Of a DNA stretch of 49,307 nucleotides, positions 39,678 through 47,063 are shown in pieces (the stretch's first letter is position 1; each line of letters opens with the position of its first letter). Source of the stretch: JBJYKD01 sp049310025 (GTDB lineage: Bacteria > Bacillota > Thermosediminibacteria > Thermosediminibacterales > Tepidanaerobacteraceae); contig NZ_JBJYKD010000025.1 of the NCBI RefSeq assembly GCF_049310025.1, forward strand, positions 1 to 49,307, in the 5' to 3' direction. The notes under the pieces were generated by a model. It worked only from the letters and a program-made list of their open reading frames with translations. It did no database searches and was not told where the DNA came from. Position numbers and translations under genes: made by a program.

Positions 39678-39694
39678 CGGTTTCATGATAAAAA

Positions 39695-39720
39695 GCAGCG
39701 CTGGTGCGCTGCTCTTTATT
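39695..39720 (+). terminator. DUF1540 gene terminator
   Basis: GCAGCGC/GCGCTGC stem with a TGGT loop, then TCTTTATTTT. The convergent small gene ends 3' of it. Confidence 0.85.
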
Positions 39721-39723
39721 TTA

Positions 39724-39879
39724 TTATTTTCTGTTCAAATCTATCCATATAAATTCTCTCAAGTAATCGGCATAATTTTCCGCCCAATCCTTGTGGCGTG
39801 AATGCATGTTTTTTTCCTGCCTCAGCCTTTCAATAAAGGCTTCCATACCCTCCTCGGGGGGAACAAAAATTTTTTGCAT
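39724..39879 (-). CDS. 51-aa protein under a lysine riboswitch
   Basis: ATG at 39879 with GAGGTGG upstream; 51 codons. The product begins M-Q-K-I-F-V-P-P-E-E-G-M-E-A-F and is charged, helical and rich in aromatic residues ('HKDWAENYADYLREFIWIDL'); no membrane segment or signal. Not recognised. It is the only gene between the lysine riboswitch terminator (63 nt upstream) and the convergent DUF1540 gene, so it should be made when lysine is low. Codon pattern and ribosome site suggest a real gene; family conservation is untested. Confidence 0.7.
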   Translation of the reverse strand: MQKIFVPPEEGMEAFIERLRQEKNMHSRHKDWAENYADYLREFIWIDLNRK

Positions 39880-39942
39880 TTCTCCACCTCATTTTACAGA
39901 TAAAAAGTTTTTAATAAAAAACTATTATTTAACATAATATGC

Positions 39943-39978
39943 AAAAAAACGGCCCGTGGATACTACCACAGCCGTTTC
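39943..39978 (-). terminator. Riboswitch-controlled terminator
   Basis: On the minus strand AACGGC-GTGG pairs with CCAC-GCCGTT, followed by seven T. It lies 3' of the lysine aptamer and before the 51-codon gene, the layout of transcription-attenuating L-boxes. Confidence 0.9.
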
Positions 39979-40009
39979 TTTCCGGAGAAAAGCATGGAAA
40001 CCCCTCCTT

Positions 40010-40205
40010 CCCACAGCAGTGTGATAGCGCTCCACTCAGGGCCCGGGAAGCCCCGAGTGACAGTCCTGCACCTGTTCGATGCAGGCCCAGCCATGCCGCC
40101 CGCCGGCAGCAAGACTTCGGCGATGACCCCTTTCTCCCCTTTCAACGGCCGCCGCCTCCGGGGGATACTCATGATACACCGCGCCTCTACCGCACCTCTT
40201 TCGAG
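40010..40205 (-). ncRNA. Lysine riboswitch (L-box)
   Basis: Conserved L-box elements in order on the minus strand: GGTAGAGGCGCG, TCATGAGTA, GAAAGGGGAG, CGCCGAAG, GGCTGGG with TGCAT, GGACTGTCACT and TGGAGCGCTATC; P1 forms from GTGCGGTAG and CTATCACAC (about 40195 to 40019). These match the B. subtilis lysC leader closely. With its own promoter and terminator it forms a full regulatory unit. Confidence 0.95.
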
Positions 40206-40239
40206 GCAAGGTATTTAATGTTTTAAATTGTTTTATTTA

Positions 40240-40268
40240 ATTTTACATTGATGAGCGGCGTTTGTCAA
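40240..40268 (-). promoter_or_regulatory. Promoter of the lysine riboswitch transcript
   Basis: TTGACA, 17 nt, TAAAAT on the minus strand, about 40 nt upstream of the aptamer. It lies between serS and the L-box, making the L-box transcript independent of serS. Confidence 0.88.
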
Positions 40269-40288
40269 AAGTTTTTTTCCACCATTTT

Positions 40289-41566
40289 TTATTTACAGAT
40301 TTTTTCAATGCCTCTCATGTAAGGCCTCAGCGCTTCGGGGACGACCACGGAACCATCCGCCTGCTGGTAGTTTTCCAGTATGGCGGCTGTGGTCCTGCCC
40401 ACCGCGAGCCCAGAGCCGTTTAACGTGTGCACAAATTGAGGTTTTGCCCCTTTTTCCGGCCGGTACTGGATTTTTGCCCTGCGGGCCTGGAAATCTTTGA
40501 AATTACTGCAGGAAGAGATCTCCACATAGCGGTTGTAACTCGGCATCCATACTTCGATATCATAGGTCTTGGCCGAAGAAAATCCCAGGTCGCCGGTGCA
40601 AAGGGCCACGACCCGGTAGGGGAGACCCAGGATCTGGAGCACTTCCTCGGCGTCGCGGGTCAGTTTCTCCAGTTCATCCATTGAGGTCTCGGGTTCTGTG
40701 AACTTTACAAGCTCCACTTTGTTAAACTGATGCTGCCTTATAAGCCCGCGGGTATCCCTCCCTGCGGAACCCGCTTCCGCTCTGAAGCATCCGCTGTAGG
40801 CCACGTAGTATATGGGAAGATCCTCTTTCGAAAGGATTTCCTCCCGGTGAAGGTTTGTGACCGGAACTTCAGCGGTGGGTATCAGGAAGTAGTCGGTGTT
40901 GTTATAAAGCTTGAAAGCATCTTCTTCGAATTTGGGCAGCTGGCCCGTGCCGGTCATGCTTTCCCGGTTGACGATAAACGGCGGAAATATTTCTTTATAT
41001 CCGTGTTTTTCGATATGCAGATCCAGCATGAAGTTTATAAGCGCCCGTTCCAGCCTGGCCCCGGCCCCTTTGTAGACCGTAAACCTGGAGCCGGTAATCT
41101 TTCCTGCCCGGTTAAAGTCAAGGATATCCAGGGCTTCCCCTATATCCCAGTGGGCTTTAAAATCAAAGTCAAAGTTTCTCGGCGTCCCCCACCGGCGGAC
41201 CTCCACATTGTCCTGGTCGCTCCTGCCCACGGGCACCGATTCGTCGGGTATGTTGGGAATGGTGAGGAGAATCTTCTGCAATTCCTCTTCCACGGAACTA
41301 ATCCGTTCGTCCATTTCCTTGATTTTCTTAGATACCTCTCTCATCTGGGCGATAAGGTCATCAGCCGGTTCGCCGGATTTTTTCCTCCTGGCAATTTCCT
41401 CAGACTCCTGATTCCGGAGGCTTTTCAGCTTCTCCGCCTCAAAGAGCAGGTTCCGGCGCTCCTCGTCGAGTCTCAGGAAGTCATCAAGATCCTGGGGCTT
41501 CCCTCTCTTTGCCAGGGCATCTTTAACGATGTCGGGGTTCTGGCGTATAAACCTGATATCAAGCAT
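40289..41566 (-). CDS. serS: Seryl-tRNA synthetase
   Basis: 425 aa from the ATG at 41566 (GGGAGG upstream); a longer in-frame ORF would run through the T-box and is not real. N-terminal 'MLDIRFIRQNPDIVKDALAK' and the long antiparallel coiled coil (about 30-110) that grips the tRNA-Ser long arm. Class II motif 2 'FRAEAGSAGRDTRGLIRQHQ' and motif 3 'LNGSGLAVGRTTAAILENYQ'. It charges tRNA-Ser (and tRNA-Sec) with serine. Controlled by a T-box. Confidence 0.98.
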   Translation of the reverse strand: MLDIRFIRQNPDIVKDALAKRGKPQDLDDFLRLDEERRNLLFEAEKLKSLRNQESEEIARRKKSGEPADDLIAQMREVSKKIKEMDERISSVEEELQKILLTIPNIPDESVPVGRSDQDNVEVRRWGTPRNFDFDFKAHWDIGEALDILDFNRAGKITGSRFTVYKGAGARLERALINFMLDLHIEKHGYKEIFPPFIVNRESMTGTGQLPKFEEDAFKLYNNTDYFLIPTAEVPVTNLHREEILSKEDLPIYYVAYSGCFRAEAGSAGRDTRGLIRQHQFNKVELVKFTEPETSMDELEKLTRDAEEVLQILGLPYRVVALCTGDLGFSSAKTYDIEVWMPSYNRYVEISSCSNFKDFQARRAKIQYRPEKGAKPQFVHTLNGSGLAVGRTTAAILENYQQADGSVVVPEALRPYMRGIEKICK

Positions 41567-41624
41567 GTTTATACCTCCCTCAAGACATTTTGAACATCTG
41601 ATTTTATAAAACAAATTTGTAAAC

Positions 41625-41850
41625 AAAAAACCTCCGCCCCAAAGGGGCGAGAGGCACCCGCGTTGCCACCCTTCTTTTTCCTTCATTGCCATAACGGAAC
41701 TCCTTCTTCACCTGAAGCGCGGAGTCCCGACGCCTTTTTGGAAGGCGCTGCTTGGGGGCGGAATTCTGCACGACCCTTTACCGGCTTGCACCAGCCGCCG
41801 GCTCTCTACCAAAAAGGCCCCTGCATACTTTTCCCCTTCATCGCATCTGT
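41625..41850 (-). ncRNA. T-box leader of serS
   Basis: The T-box sequence AAGGGTGGCAACGCGGGT (41655-41673) is followed by a terminator with CCTC-GCCCC / GGGGC-GGAGG and a T run (41625-41654). The distal stem I element 'AGAGAGCCGGCGGCTGGTG' is present upstream. A TCC serine codon followed by G at 41760-41762 is the likely specifier. Uncharged tRNA-Ser should promote readthrough. Confidence 0.95.
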
Positions 41851-41855
41851 GTATT

Positions 41856-41884
41856 ATTATACCCAAAAATCGGAAGAATTTCAA
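41856..41884 (-). promoter_or_regulatory. serS promoter
   Basis: TTGAAA, 17 nt, TATAAT on the minus strand immediately upstream of the T-box leader. Confidence 0.88.
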
Positions 41885-41935
41885 CAGCGGGAATAAAAGG
41901 GGAGCCCATCCGGTGTAAAAAATGAAATGCCGGAA

Positions 41936-41972
41936 TTGGCATGCCCTCATTAAAATGATATAATTATCATAC
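41936..41972 (+). promoter_or_regulatory. ECF operon promoter with overlapping Fur-family-like palindrome
   Basis: TTGGCA, 17 nt, TATAAT (41959-41964). The -10 is embedded in TGATATAATTATCA (41957-41970), a TGATA/TATCA inverted repeat similar to Fur/PerR boxes. Start-codon distance is about 75 nt. Confidence 0.7.
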
Positions 41973-42046
41973 AAACCAAAGCTGCGGCTTCATGCCATTT
42001 CTCATCCCGGCATATTTTATTTTTTACGGGGGAGGGGGTAATATAT

Positions 42047-42538
42047 ATGAGCGACCGCATAAAAAAACTGGCCTTTCTCGGGCTTTTTATGGGGCTGCTG
42101 GTGATTGCCACATCGGTGTTGCGGTTTCCTGTGCCCACCTTCAACCTTTATTTTAATCTGGGAGAATCGGTAATATACCTGGTGTCCCTCATTTACGGCG
42201 CTTACCCCGGCGCCATAATAGGCGGGGTGGGTTCGGCCCTTTCCGACCTCATCGCCGGCTATCCGGTCTGGGCCCCCATAACATTCATAATAAAGGGTCT
42301 TGAAGGTTTTATAGTAGGCTCACTGGCCCGAAAATTTAACCCTTACGCCGGTGTGACCGCCGGGGCCCTGTGGATGATGACCGGATACGCCACCGCCGCA
42401 GGCTTTTTGTACGGCATAGGGGCTGTTCCGGTAGAGCTCGCCGGCGATCTGATGCAGGTGAGCGCCGGCGCAGTCATCGCCCTGCTTTTGCACGGCAGGC
42501 TAAATAATCTTTCTTTTAACGACGAAGACAAATTTTAG
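42047..42538 (+). CDS. ECF transporter S component
   Basis: 163 aa, five to six membrane segments. 'FNLYFNLGESVIYLVSLIYG' followed by 'AYPGAIIGGVGSALSDLIAG' is the signature of PF07155-type substrate-binding S proteins of energy-coupling factor transporters. It needs the shared EcfAA'T module encoded elsewhere. Substrate unknown; the cotranscribed AIR-synthase-like gene points to a purine, pyrimidine or thiamine-type cofactor precursor (inference). Confidence 0.9.
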   Translation: MSDRIKKLAFLGLFMGLLVIATSVLRFPVPTFNLYFNLGESVIYLVSLIYGAYPGAIIGGVGSALSDLIAGYPVWAPITFIIKGLEGFIVGSLARKFNPYAGVTAGALWMMTGYATAAGFLYGIGAVPVELAGDLMQVSAGAVIALLLHGRLNNLSFNDEDKF

Positions 42539-42551
42539 AGGTGATACCGCA

Positions 42552-43544
42552 TTGAAAATCGGCAAAATTCCGCCGGAAATTTTAAAGAAGAGCGTATACC
42601 CGTTCCTCGGAAAACGTCGGAAGGAAGTGCTGGTTCATTCCGGATTTGGTGAGGACTGCAGCGTTATCGACTTCGGCCGATACGTGGCTGTGGCTTCCAG
42701 CGACCCTATAACCGGCGCCGACAAAAACGGCGGCTACCTTTCGGTTTTTATCTCGTGCAACGACATCGCAGCCTGCGGTGCGGAGCCCGTCGGCATCCTG
42801 GTGACACTGCTCCTGCCCGAAGGAGCCGACGAGGATATGCTAAAAAACTTGATGGAGGGCATCCATCGGGGGGCGGCCAAAATCGGCGTAGAAGTGCTTG
42901 GAGGCCACAGCGAAATCACCGCGTCGGTGGTAAAACCTGTGGTTTCGGTGACGGCTCTGGGGATTGCCGGTAAAGGGGAATACGTCACCTCATCGGGGGC
43001 AAAGCCCGGCGACGACGTAATAGTGACAAAAGCCCTTGGCCTGGAGGGCTCTGCGGTGCTGGCCTGTGACTTTGAAGAATTTCTGAAGACAAAAATTCCG
43101 CCGGAAGATGTCTACAGGGCCCAGGGGTTTCTCGAAATGATAGGTGTAATAGAAGACGGTCTTACGGCGGCCAGGGCCGGAGTATCGGCCATGCACGACA
43201 TAACCGAAGGCGGACTTCTGGGGGCGGCTTACGAAGTGGCCGAGGCTTCGGGGGTGGGTATTGAAATATATAAAGAAAAATTGCCCATCCTGCCCGAAAC
43301 GGCGGCGATTTGCCGGGCCTTTGACATAGACCCCCTGGGACTGATATCCAGCGGGTCCATGCTCATCTGTACCCCCCGGGGCGAAAAAGTGATGGAGGCC
43401 CTGGCTCAAAAGGATATACCGGCCTTTCGCGTCGGCAAAATCACCGCCGGCGGCAGGTATTTAATTTCGGACGGTTCGAGAATCCCTCTGAAACCCCCCG
43501 AAAGGGACGAACTCTACAGGGCTATCGAAAAGGCAAAACGGTAA
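42552..43544 (+). CDS. AIR synthase/HypE-like ATP-binding protein
   Basis: 330 aa with a TTG start after AGAGGTG, 13 nt from the S-component stop. PurM/HypE fold: 'HSGFGEDCSVIDFGRYVAVA' (N-terminal ATP-binding D), 'ISCNDIAACGAEPVGILVTL' (the 'NDI...G..P' motif), and 'AMHDITEGGLLGAAYEVAEA' (the DxTEGG motif) are all intact. It lacks the C-terminal P-R-I-C of HypE, so it is probably not a hydrogenase factor; ThiL or a novel kinase is possible. Exact substrate unknown. Confidence 0.85.
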   Translation: MKIGKIPPEILKKSVYPFLGKRRKEVLVHSGFGEDCSVIDFGRYVAVASSDPITGADKNGGYLSVFISCNDIAACGAEPVGILVTLLLPEGADEDMLKNLMEGIHRGAAKIGVEVLGGHSEITASVVKPVVSVTALGIAGKGEYVTSSGAKPGDDVIVTKALGLEGSAVLACDFEEFLKTKIPPEDVYRAQGFLEMIGVIEDGLTAARAGVSAMHDITEGGLLGAAYEVAEASGVGIEIYKEKLPILPETAAICRAFDIDPLGLISSGSMLICTPRGEKVMEALAQKDIPAFRVGKITAGGRYLISDGSRIPLKPPERDELYRAIEKAKR

Positions 43545-43549
43545 TCTTT

Positions 43550-43795
43550 TTATTTTTTTATCACCACTATGCTCCCGGTAATCTCTTCATCGGCAGCTAT
43601 CCGGGTATTACCTACTTTGAATATATATGACGGGAACTTTTGCATCAAAGACACTTTCATCCCGGGCAGCACGCCCAGGGCCATTAATTTGTTCAGAGTC
43701 TTTTTGTCCCGCGCTTCTATTCTGGAAACGACTGCCTGATTCCCCACCTCCAGTTCCGTCAGCAACATTTCTCTGCCGTCCGCCTTTGCCGTCAT
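43550..43795 (-). CDS. feoA: FeoA domain protein
   Basis: 81 aa from the ATG at 43795 (GGGAGG upstream), overlapping the small Cys-rich gene stop (ATGA). SH3-like FeoA domain: 'LLTELEVGNQAVVSRIEARD', 'LNKLMALGVLPGMKVSLMQK', 'GNTRIAADEEITGSIVV'. It assists FeoB in ferrous iron uptake. It is last in the feo operon, convergent with the ECF operon. Confidence 0.93.
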   Translation of the reverse strand: MTAKADGREMLLTELEVGNQAVVSRIEARDKKTLNKLMALGVLPGMKVSLMQKFPSYIFKVGNTRIAADEEITGSIVVIKK

Positions 43796-43971
43796 AATGA
43801 CTTCCTCCCGTTTTTCATCCACTTGAAGAGACCGCTTTGTCTTACATTTTCAAAGCCGCATCTGGGGCACTTTATCTTGCCGCAGCGCCCGCTCATCGGG
43901 CACCCTCTGCACCCGGCGGCCTCCCTGCTGTTTTCATCAAACTCATAGCCGCAAAATCCGCATTTAATCAC
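43792..43971 (-). CDS. Small cysteine-rich feo-operon protein
   Basis: 59 aa from the GTG at 43971, which overlaps the FeoB C-terminal gene stop (GTGA) with GGGGGTG 5 nt upstream. Cysteines in C-G-F-C, C-R-G-C, C and C-P-R-C-G-F form a double zinc-ribbon- or Fe-S-like pattern. It has no membrane segment, so differs from the FeoB-associated Cys-rich membrane protein. It takes the place of FeoC; role may be iron or redox sensing (inference). Confidence 0.78.
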   Translation of the reverse strand: MIKCGFCGYEFDENSREAAGCRGCPMSGRCGKIKCPRCGFENVRQSGLFKWMKNGRKSL

Positions 43972-45440
43972 AGCACCACCCCCAGTGCAGTCAATATCCG
44001 GTTCAGGAAAAATCCTGCGAAGAATGCGAAGGGAAATATAAACGCCACTATGGCCAGGGTCGTCTTTATTCCCCGTTCCTTCACCATTATTGAAAACTGG
44101 GCGATGCATGGCACGAAAAGTGTCAGTGTGGCCGCCGCCACCACCGTCTGAACGCCGTTTAAAGCCCCGCTTTTTTGAAGATCATAGAGGCCTGCAGCGC
44201 CGTAGTCCCTGCGGAAGAATCCGAACAGAAAGGCTTGGGCCGCATCCGGCGGAAGCCCCATGGCTTTCATCACCGGAGCAAGGGCGCCGACGGCCAAGTC
44301 AAATAATCCCGTCATCTTGCCCAACCATATCAGGACGCTCGCCAGGATAAACATCGGCACTATCTCGAGAAAATACCACTGTATCCTCGAAAAGGTCTTT
44401 TCCAGCACGTTGGCCAATACAGGCACCCTCAGCGGCGGGACTTCCATATAAAAATTCGGCCTTTCTCCCGGCATTATCCGGGCTGTGAGATAACCAATGA
44501 ACAAAAATACCATTGATATAAATCCGACCCAAACCGCCATGGCGTAGGGCCTGCCCGAAAGGAGAGCCATTATGACCCCCAGCTGTGCCGAACACGGAAT
44601 GGCCAGCGCCAGCAGGAGAGTGGCAATAATCCTTTCCCTCCTGGTTTCCAGCGTCCTGGAGACCAGGGTGGCCATGGTATCGCATCCGAACCCCAGGGTC
44701 ATGGGTATGACGGCCCTGCCGTTTAAGCCGATGCCTTTAAAAACCCGGTCCACCAGAAGGGCCAGTCTGGGAAGATAGCCGGAGTCTTCTATGATTGAAA
44801 ATGCCAGGAAGAAAGTCCCCACAATGGGGAGTATAATGGCCACGGCGTACCTCAACCCCAGGGTTATTATGCCGTAGTCCAGAGCCAGCAACTCTTGCAG
44901 CGGCTTATATGGTATCAGCGACGTCACCAGGCTGTTGATCCAGGGGTTGATGTAAGCTTCGAAGATATTGCCTTCTATAAAGTCTACGATGGTGCCCGCC
45001 CCAAACTGACCCACGAATTTATAAAGGCCGAAGTAAAGCACCAGCAATAGCAGCGGTATGCCGGTGAGAGGCTGGACGGTAATCCGGTCCAGCCAGGCCT
45101 CCATCGAAGATTCCCCGCTCCTGTCTATCCGTATTACTTCACTCAGGATCTTCTCCACCCTTTTTTGCCGCTCCAGAGCGATTACATACTGAAGTGGTTC
45201 CCGGTATGCCTTTTTTGTCCTCTCAATTATTTCGGTTATCCTGGAAAAGTCTTTTTCTCTTTGCTTCACCAAAGACAATATTTCTTCATCATCCTGCAGG
45301 AGTAAAAAAGCTATGGCCCGCCCGGATAACCTGTAGCCTGATTTTAAAAGGGCCTCTATTTCGGTCGCGGCCTTTTCAATGCCATTGAAGTATACCTCTG
45401 GCCTTATTTCATTGAATTCAAGCGGCCCGCCTTCTGTCAT
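43968..45440 (-). CDS. feoB: FeoB membrane (Gate) domain, separate subunit
   Basis: 490 aa from the ATG at 45440 (AAAGGTGG upstream). Residues 1-110 form the cytosolic helical domain; then about 8-10 membrane segments with two Gate domains: 'FLAFSIIEDSGYLPRLALLV' and 'GFGCDTMATLVSRTLETRRE' in the first half, 'FFRRDYGAAGLYDLQKSGAL' in the second. Together with the G-domain protein encoded just upstream it makes the Fe2+ permease. Clean ribosome site and 23-nt overlap indicate a natural split. Confidence 0.92.
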   Translation of the reverse strand: MTEGGPLEFNEIRPEVYFNGIEKAATEIEALLKSGYRLSGRAIAFLLLQDDEEILSLVKQREKDFSRITEIIERTKKAYREPLQYVIALERQKRVEKILSEVIRIDRSGESSMEAWLDRITVQPLTGIPLLLLVLYFGLYKFVGQFGAGTIVDFIEGNIFEAYINPWINSLVTSLIPYKPLQELLALDYGIITLGLRYAVAIILPIVGTFFLAFSIIEDSGYLPRLALLVDRVFKGIGLNGRAVIPMTLGFGCDTMATLVSRTLETRRERIIATLLLALAIPCSAQLGVIMALLSGRPYAMAVWVGFISMVFLFIGYLTARIMPGERPNFYMEVPPLRVPVLANVLEKTFSRIQWYFLEIVPMFILASVLIWLGKMTGLFDLAVGALAPVMKAMGLPPDAAQAFLFGFFRRDYGAAGLYDLQKSGALNGVQTVVAAATLTLFVPCIAQFSIMVKERGIKTTLAIVAFIFPFAFFAGFFLNRILTALGVVL

Positions 45441-46011
45441 AATCCGCCACCTTTCTTTTGAAATCATCCAACCCTCGATGCAGCGCAGCGGCCGTCCCCA
45501 CAACGGGTATGTCCAGGATTCGGGACAATCTGTCTATATCGACTTTTCTGCCTATTTTTTCCGCCTCATCCATCATATTTACCACCAGAATCACCGGCAA
45601 ACCGGCTTCCTTTAGCTGAAGCGTCAGGGAAAGCATTCTTTCCAGATTTTTTGCATCCGCCACATGTACCACTATATCCGGCTCTTCCTCCAGCAGCAGC
45701 GTCCTGGTAACCCTTTCTTCTTCGGTGATGGGTACAAGGGAATACATGCCCGGAGTGTCTATTACTTCATATACATCCCCGCCTATCCTGCCGGTACCCC
45801 TGGAGATTTCCACGGTGGTGCCCGGGTAATTGGAGACCGTCACGTAAGAACCAGTAAGCTGATTAAATATAACGCTTTTGCCCACATTGGGAGTACCCAC
45901 CAGCACCAGCTTTTTCTTTCCGGCCGCTTCTTCGCCGCCGTCGCGGCCCTTTCTCTTGAAGCCGTCCATTATGACAGTAAAAATATTCTTTTTGTTCCTG
46001 CAGCAGTCCAT
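45418..46011 (-). CDS. feoB: FeoB G domain, separate subunit
   Basis: 197 aa from the ATG at 46011 (AAGGAGG 8 nt upstream). N-terminal C-C motif 'MDCCRNKKN', G1 'GTPNVGKS' at 39-46, G3 'DTPGMYSL', G4 N-M-M-D. The P-loop GTPase drives or gates iron transport. It stops 23 nt after the start of the membrane subunit. In most bacteria both parts are one FeoB protein of 700-800 aa. Fur boxes lie directly upstream. Confidence 0.93.
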   Translation of the reverse strand: MDCCRNKKNIFTVIMDGFKRKGRDGGEEAAGKKKLVLVGTPNVGKSVIFNQLTGSYVTVSNYPGTTVEISRGTGRIGGDVYEVIDTPGMYSLVPITEEERVTRTLLLEEEPDIVVHVADAKNLERMLSLTLQLKEAGLPVILVVNMMDEAEKIGRKVDIDRLSRILDIPVVGTAAALHRGLDDFKRKVADYDRRRAA

Positions 46012-46025
46012 CCTCCGCGCCTCCT

Positions 46026-46121
46026 TGATAATCATTCTCAATGGCAGGTGAAAAAAAATATTTTTACGCTAACATATTATGATAATTGATATCAATTGTC
46101 AATCAGTGATATTGATTATTA
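46026..46121 (-). promoter_or_regulatory. Fur box cluster of the feo operon
   Basis: Three 7-1-7 type sites (plus-strand letters): TGATAATCATTCTCA (46026-46040, one mismatch to TGATAATNATTATCA), TGATAATTGATATCA (46080-46094) and TGATATTGATTATTA (46107-46121). Iron-bound Fur should repress feo when iron is replete. Confidence 0.85.
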
Positions 46122-46233
46122 TTCACGCCCGATGCTGGACTTTCATTAAATTTCTATTTGCTGCGTCGTTTTTTGCATAAAGACTAAATTTCTGGTTATT
46201 ATATGGACGTAACCTTCTCAAGGAGGGGAGCTT

Positions 46234-46440
46234 ATGGGGGACATAGTTGACATAACAGCCGGACTGGCGGATTTGAAAACCATGTGCTACAGAAACACTC
46301 TTGCTCTTGTGAGCCTGATAGAAGTGCTGATAGAAAATGGAGTCATCCAAAAAAACGACGTAGCCTTAAAAGCCTTGGAGCTGGATGAAGAGATACAAAA
46401 AAATTTGAAACGTCTTATAAAATGTAAGTTACGCAAATAA
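46234..46440 (+). CDS. Small hypothetical helical protein
   Basis: 68 aa with AAGGAGGGG before the ATG. 'MCYRNTLALVSLIEVLIENG' and 'IQKNDVALKALELDEEIQKN' suggest two to three helices; not membrane-spanning. It diverges from the feo operon and has its own terminator. No family recognised. Confidence 0.75.
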   Translation: MGDIVDITAGLADLKTMCYRNTLALVSLIEVLIENGVIQKNDVALKALELDEEIQKNLKRLIKCKLRK

Positions 46441-46446
46441 AAAAAT

Positions 46447-46470
46447 GGGCAGCCAAAAGCTGCCTTTTAT
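46447..46470 (+). terminator. Terminator after the 68-aa gene
   Basis: GGCAGC/GCTGCC stem with a CAAAA loop, then TTTTAT. Confidence 0.85.
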
Positions 46471-46502
46471 AACAAAAAAAGCCCTGTCAAACCAAAACGG
46501 GT

Positions 46503-46937
46503 TTAAACAAAGACTTCTCCCTTTTCTCTGTAATCCTGATATTTTTTAAAAGAAAGTCTCACAAGAGATTTATCCTGGCTGTAAGTAACTTTCTCCAGAG
46601 CCTCATCAATATCGTAAAAGCCGCCTTCGGAAAAACCCAGTTCCGCATTGGGAGTACTGTTTTCGTTGACGGCTTCCATCAGGAACCAGGTAATCTGATT
46701 GCAAACGGGCCGTTGCCTGGAATAGGAATAAAATTCGTAGCATGTCTCCCCTACACAGGAAATGATTCTGGCGTCAGCCCCCGCTTCAATTTTGACCCTT
46801 TCAACGGCCACCTCCTGGGCGAGTTTTCCGGGGCGAATAACACCTTTGGGCAGCACCCATTCGTTTTTGTCGTTTTTGAGGATTAAGACCCTGTCGCCCG
46901 AAAAAACTACCCCACCGGCGCATATTCTTGTGAGCAT
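46503..46937 (-). CDS. Degenerate Nudix-domain protein
   Basis: 144 aa from the ATG at 46937 (AAGGAGG upstream). The Nudix fold is clear ('ICAGGVVFSGDRVLILKNDK', 'WVLPKG'), but the box at residues 32-54 departs from GX5EX7REUXEEXGU: K38 for E, E46-R47 for R-E, I50 for the first E of EE; E51 and G53 remain. Metal binding is probably impaired, so it may bind nucleotides without hydrolysing them. It follows the MATE-MarR unit. Confidence 0.82.
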   Translation of the reverse strand: MLTRICAGGVVFSGDRVLILKNDKNEWVLPKGVIRPGKLAQEVAVERVKIEAGADARIISCVGETCYEFYSYSRQRPVCNQITWFLMEAVNENSTPNAELGFSEGGFYDIDEALEKVTYSQDKSLVRLSFKKYQDYREKGEVFV

Positions 46938-47063
46938 GCCCTCAGCCTCCTTCTTGTCTTCATTTGCAGCAATTGTCATATGTAAAAATTTCGACACATT
47001 TTGCAAAATTCCTTCTTTGTACCTCATGCCTTTTTTACCGGTGGGTTAGCCGGCAACCCTTCG

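Noticed and set aside
39963..40226. Short ORFs on both strands within 39.9-40.2 kb
   Set aside because: They coincide with the lysine riboswitch and lack ribosome sites.
41569..41692. N-terminal extension of serS
   Set aside because: The added 42 codons run through the T-box and its terminator; the ATG at 41566 has a strong ribosome site.
45418..45440. FeoB split as a frameshift or sequencing error
   Set aside because: The second gene has its own AAAGGTGG site and a natural N-terminus at the domain border; both parts are complete.
46989..46996. Spo0A-box-like TGTCGAAA upstream of the Nudix gene
   Set aside because: A single short match is expected by chance at this frequency, and no sporulation link is visible.
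46938..47027. Thirty-residue N-terminal extension of the Nudix protein
   Set aside because: The ATG at 46937 has AAGGAGG and begins exactly at the domain.
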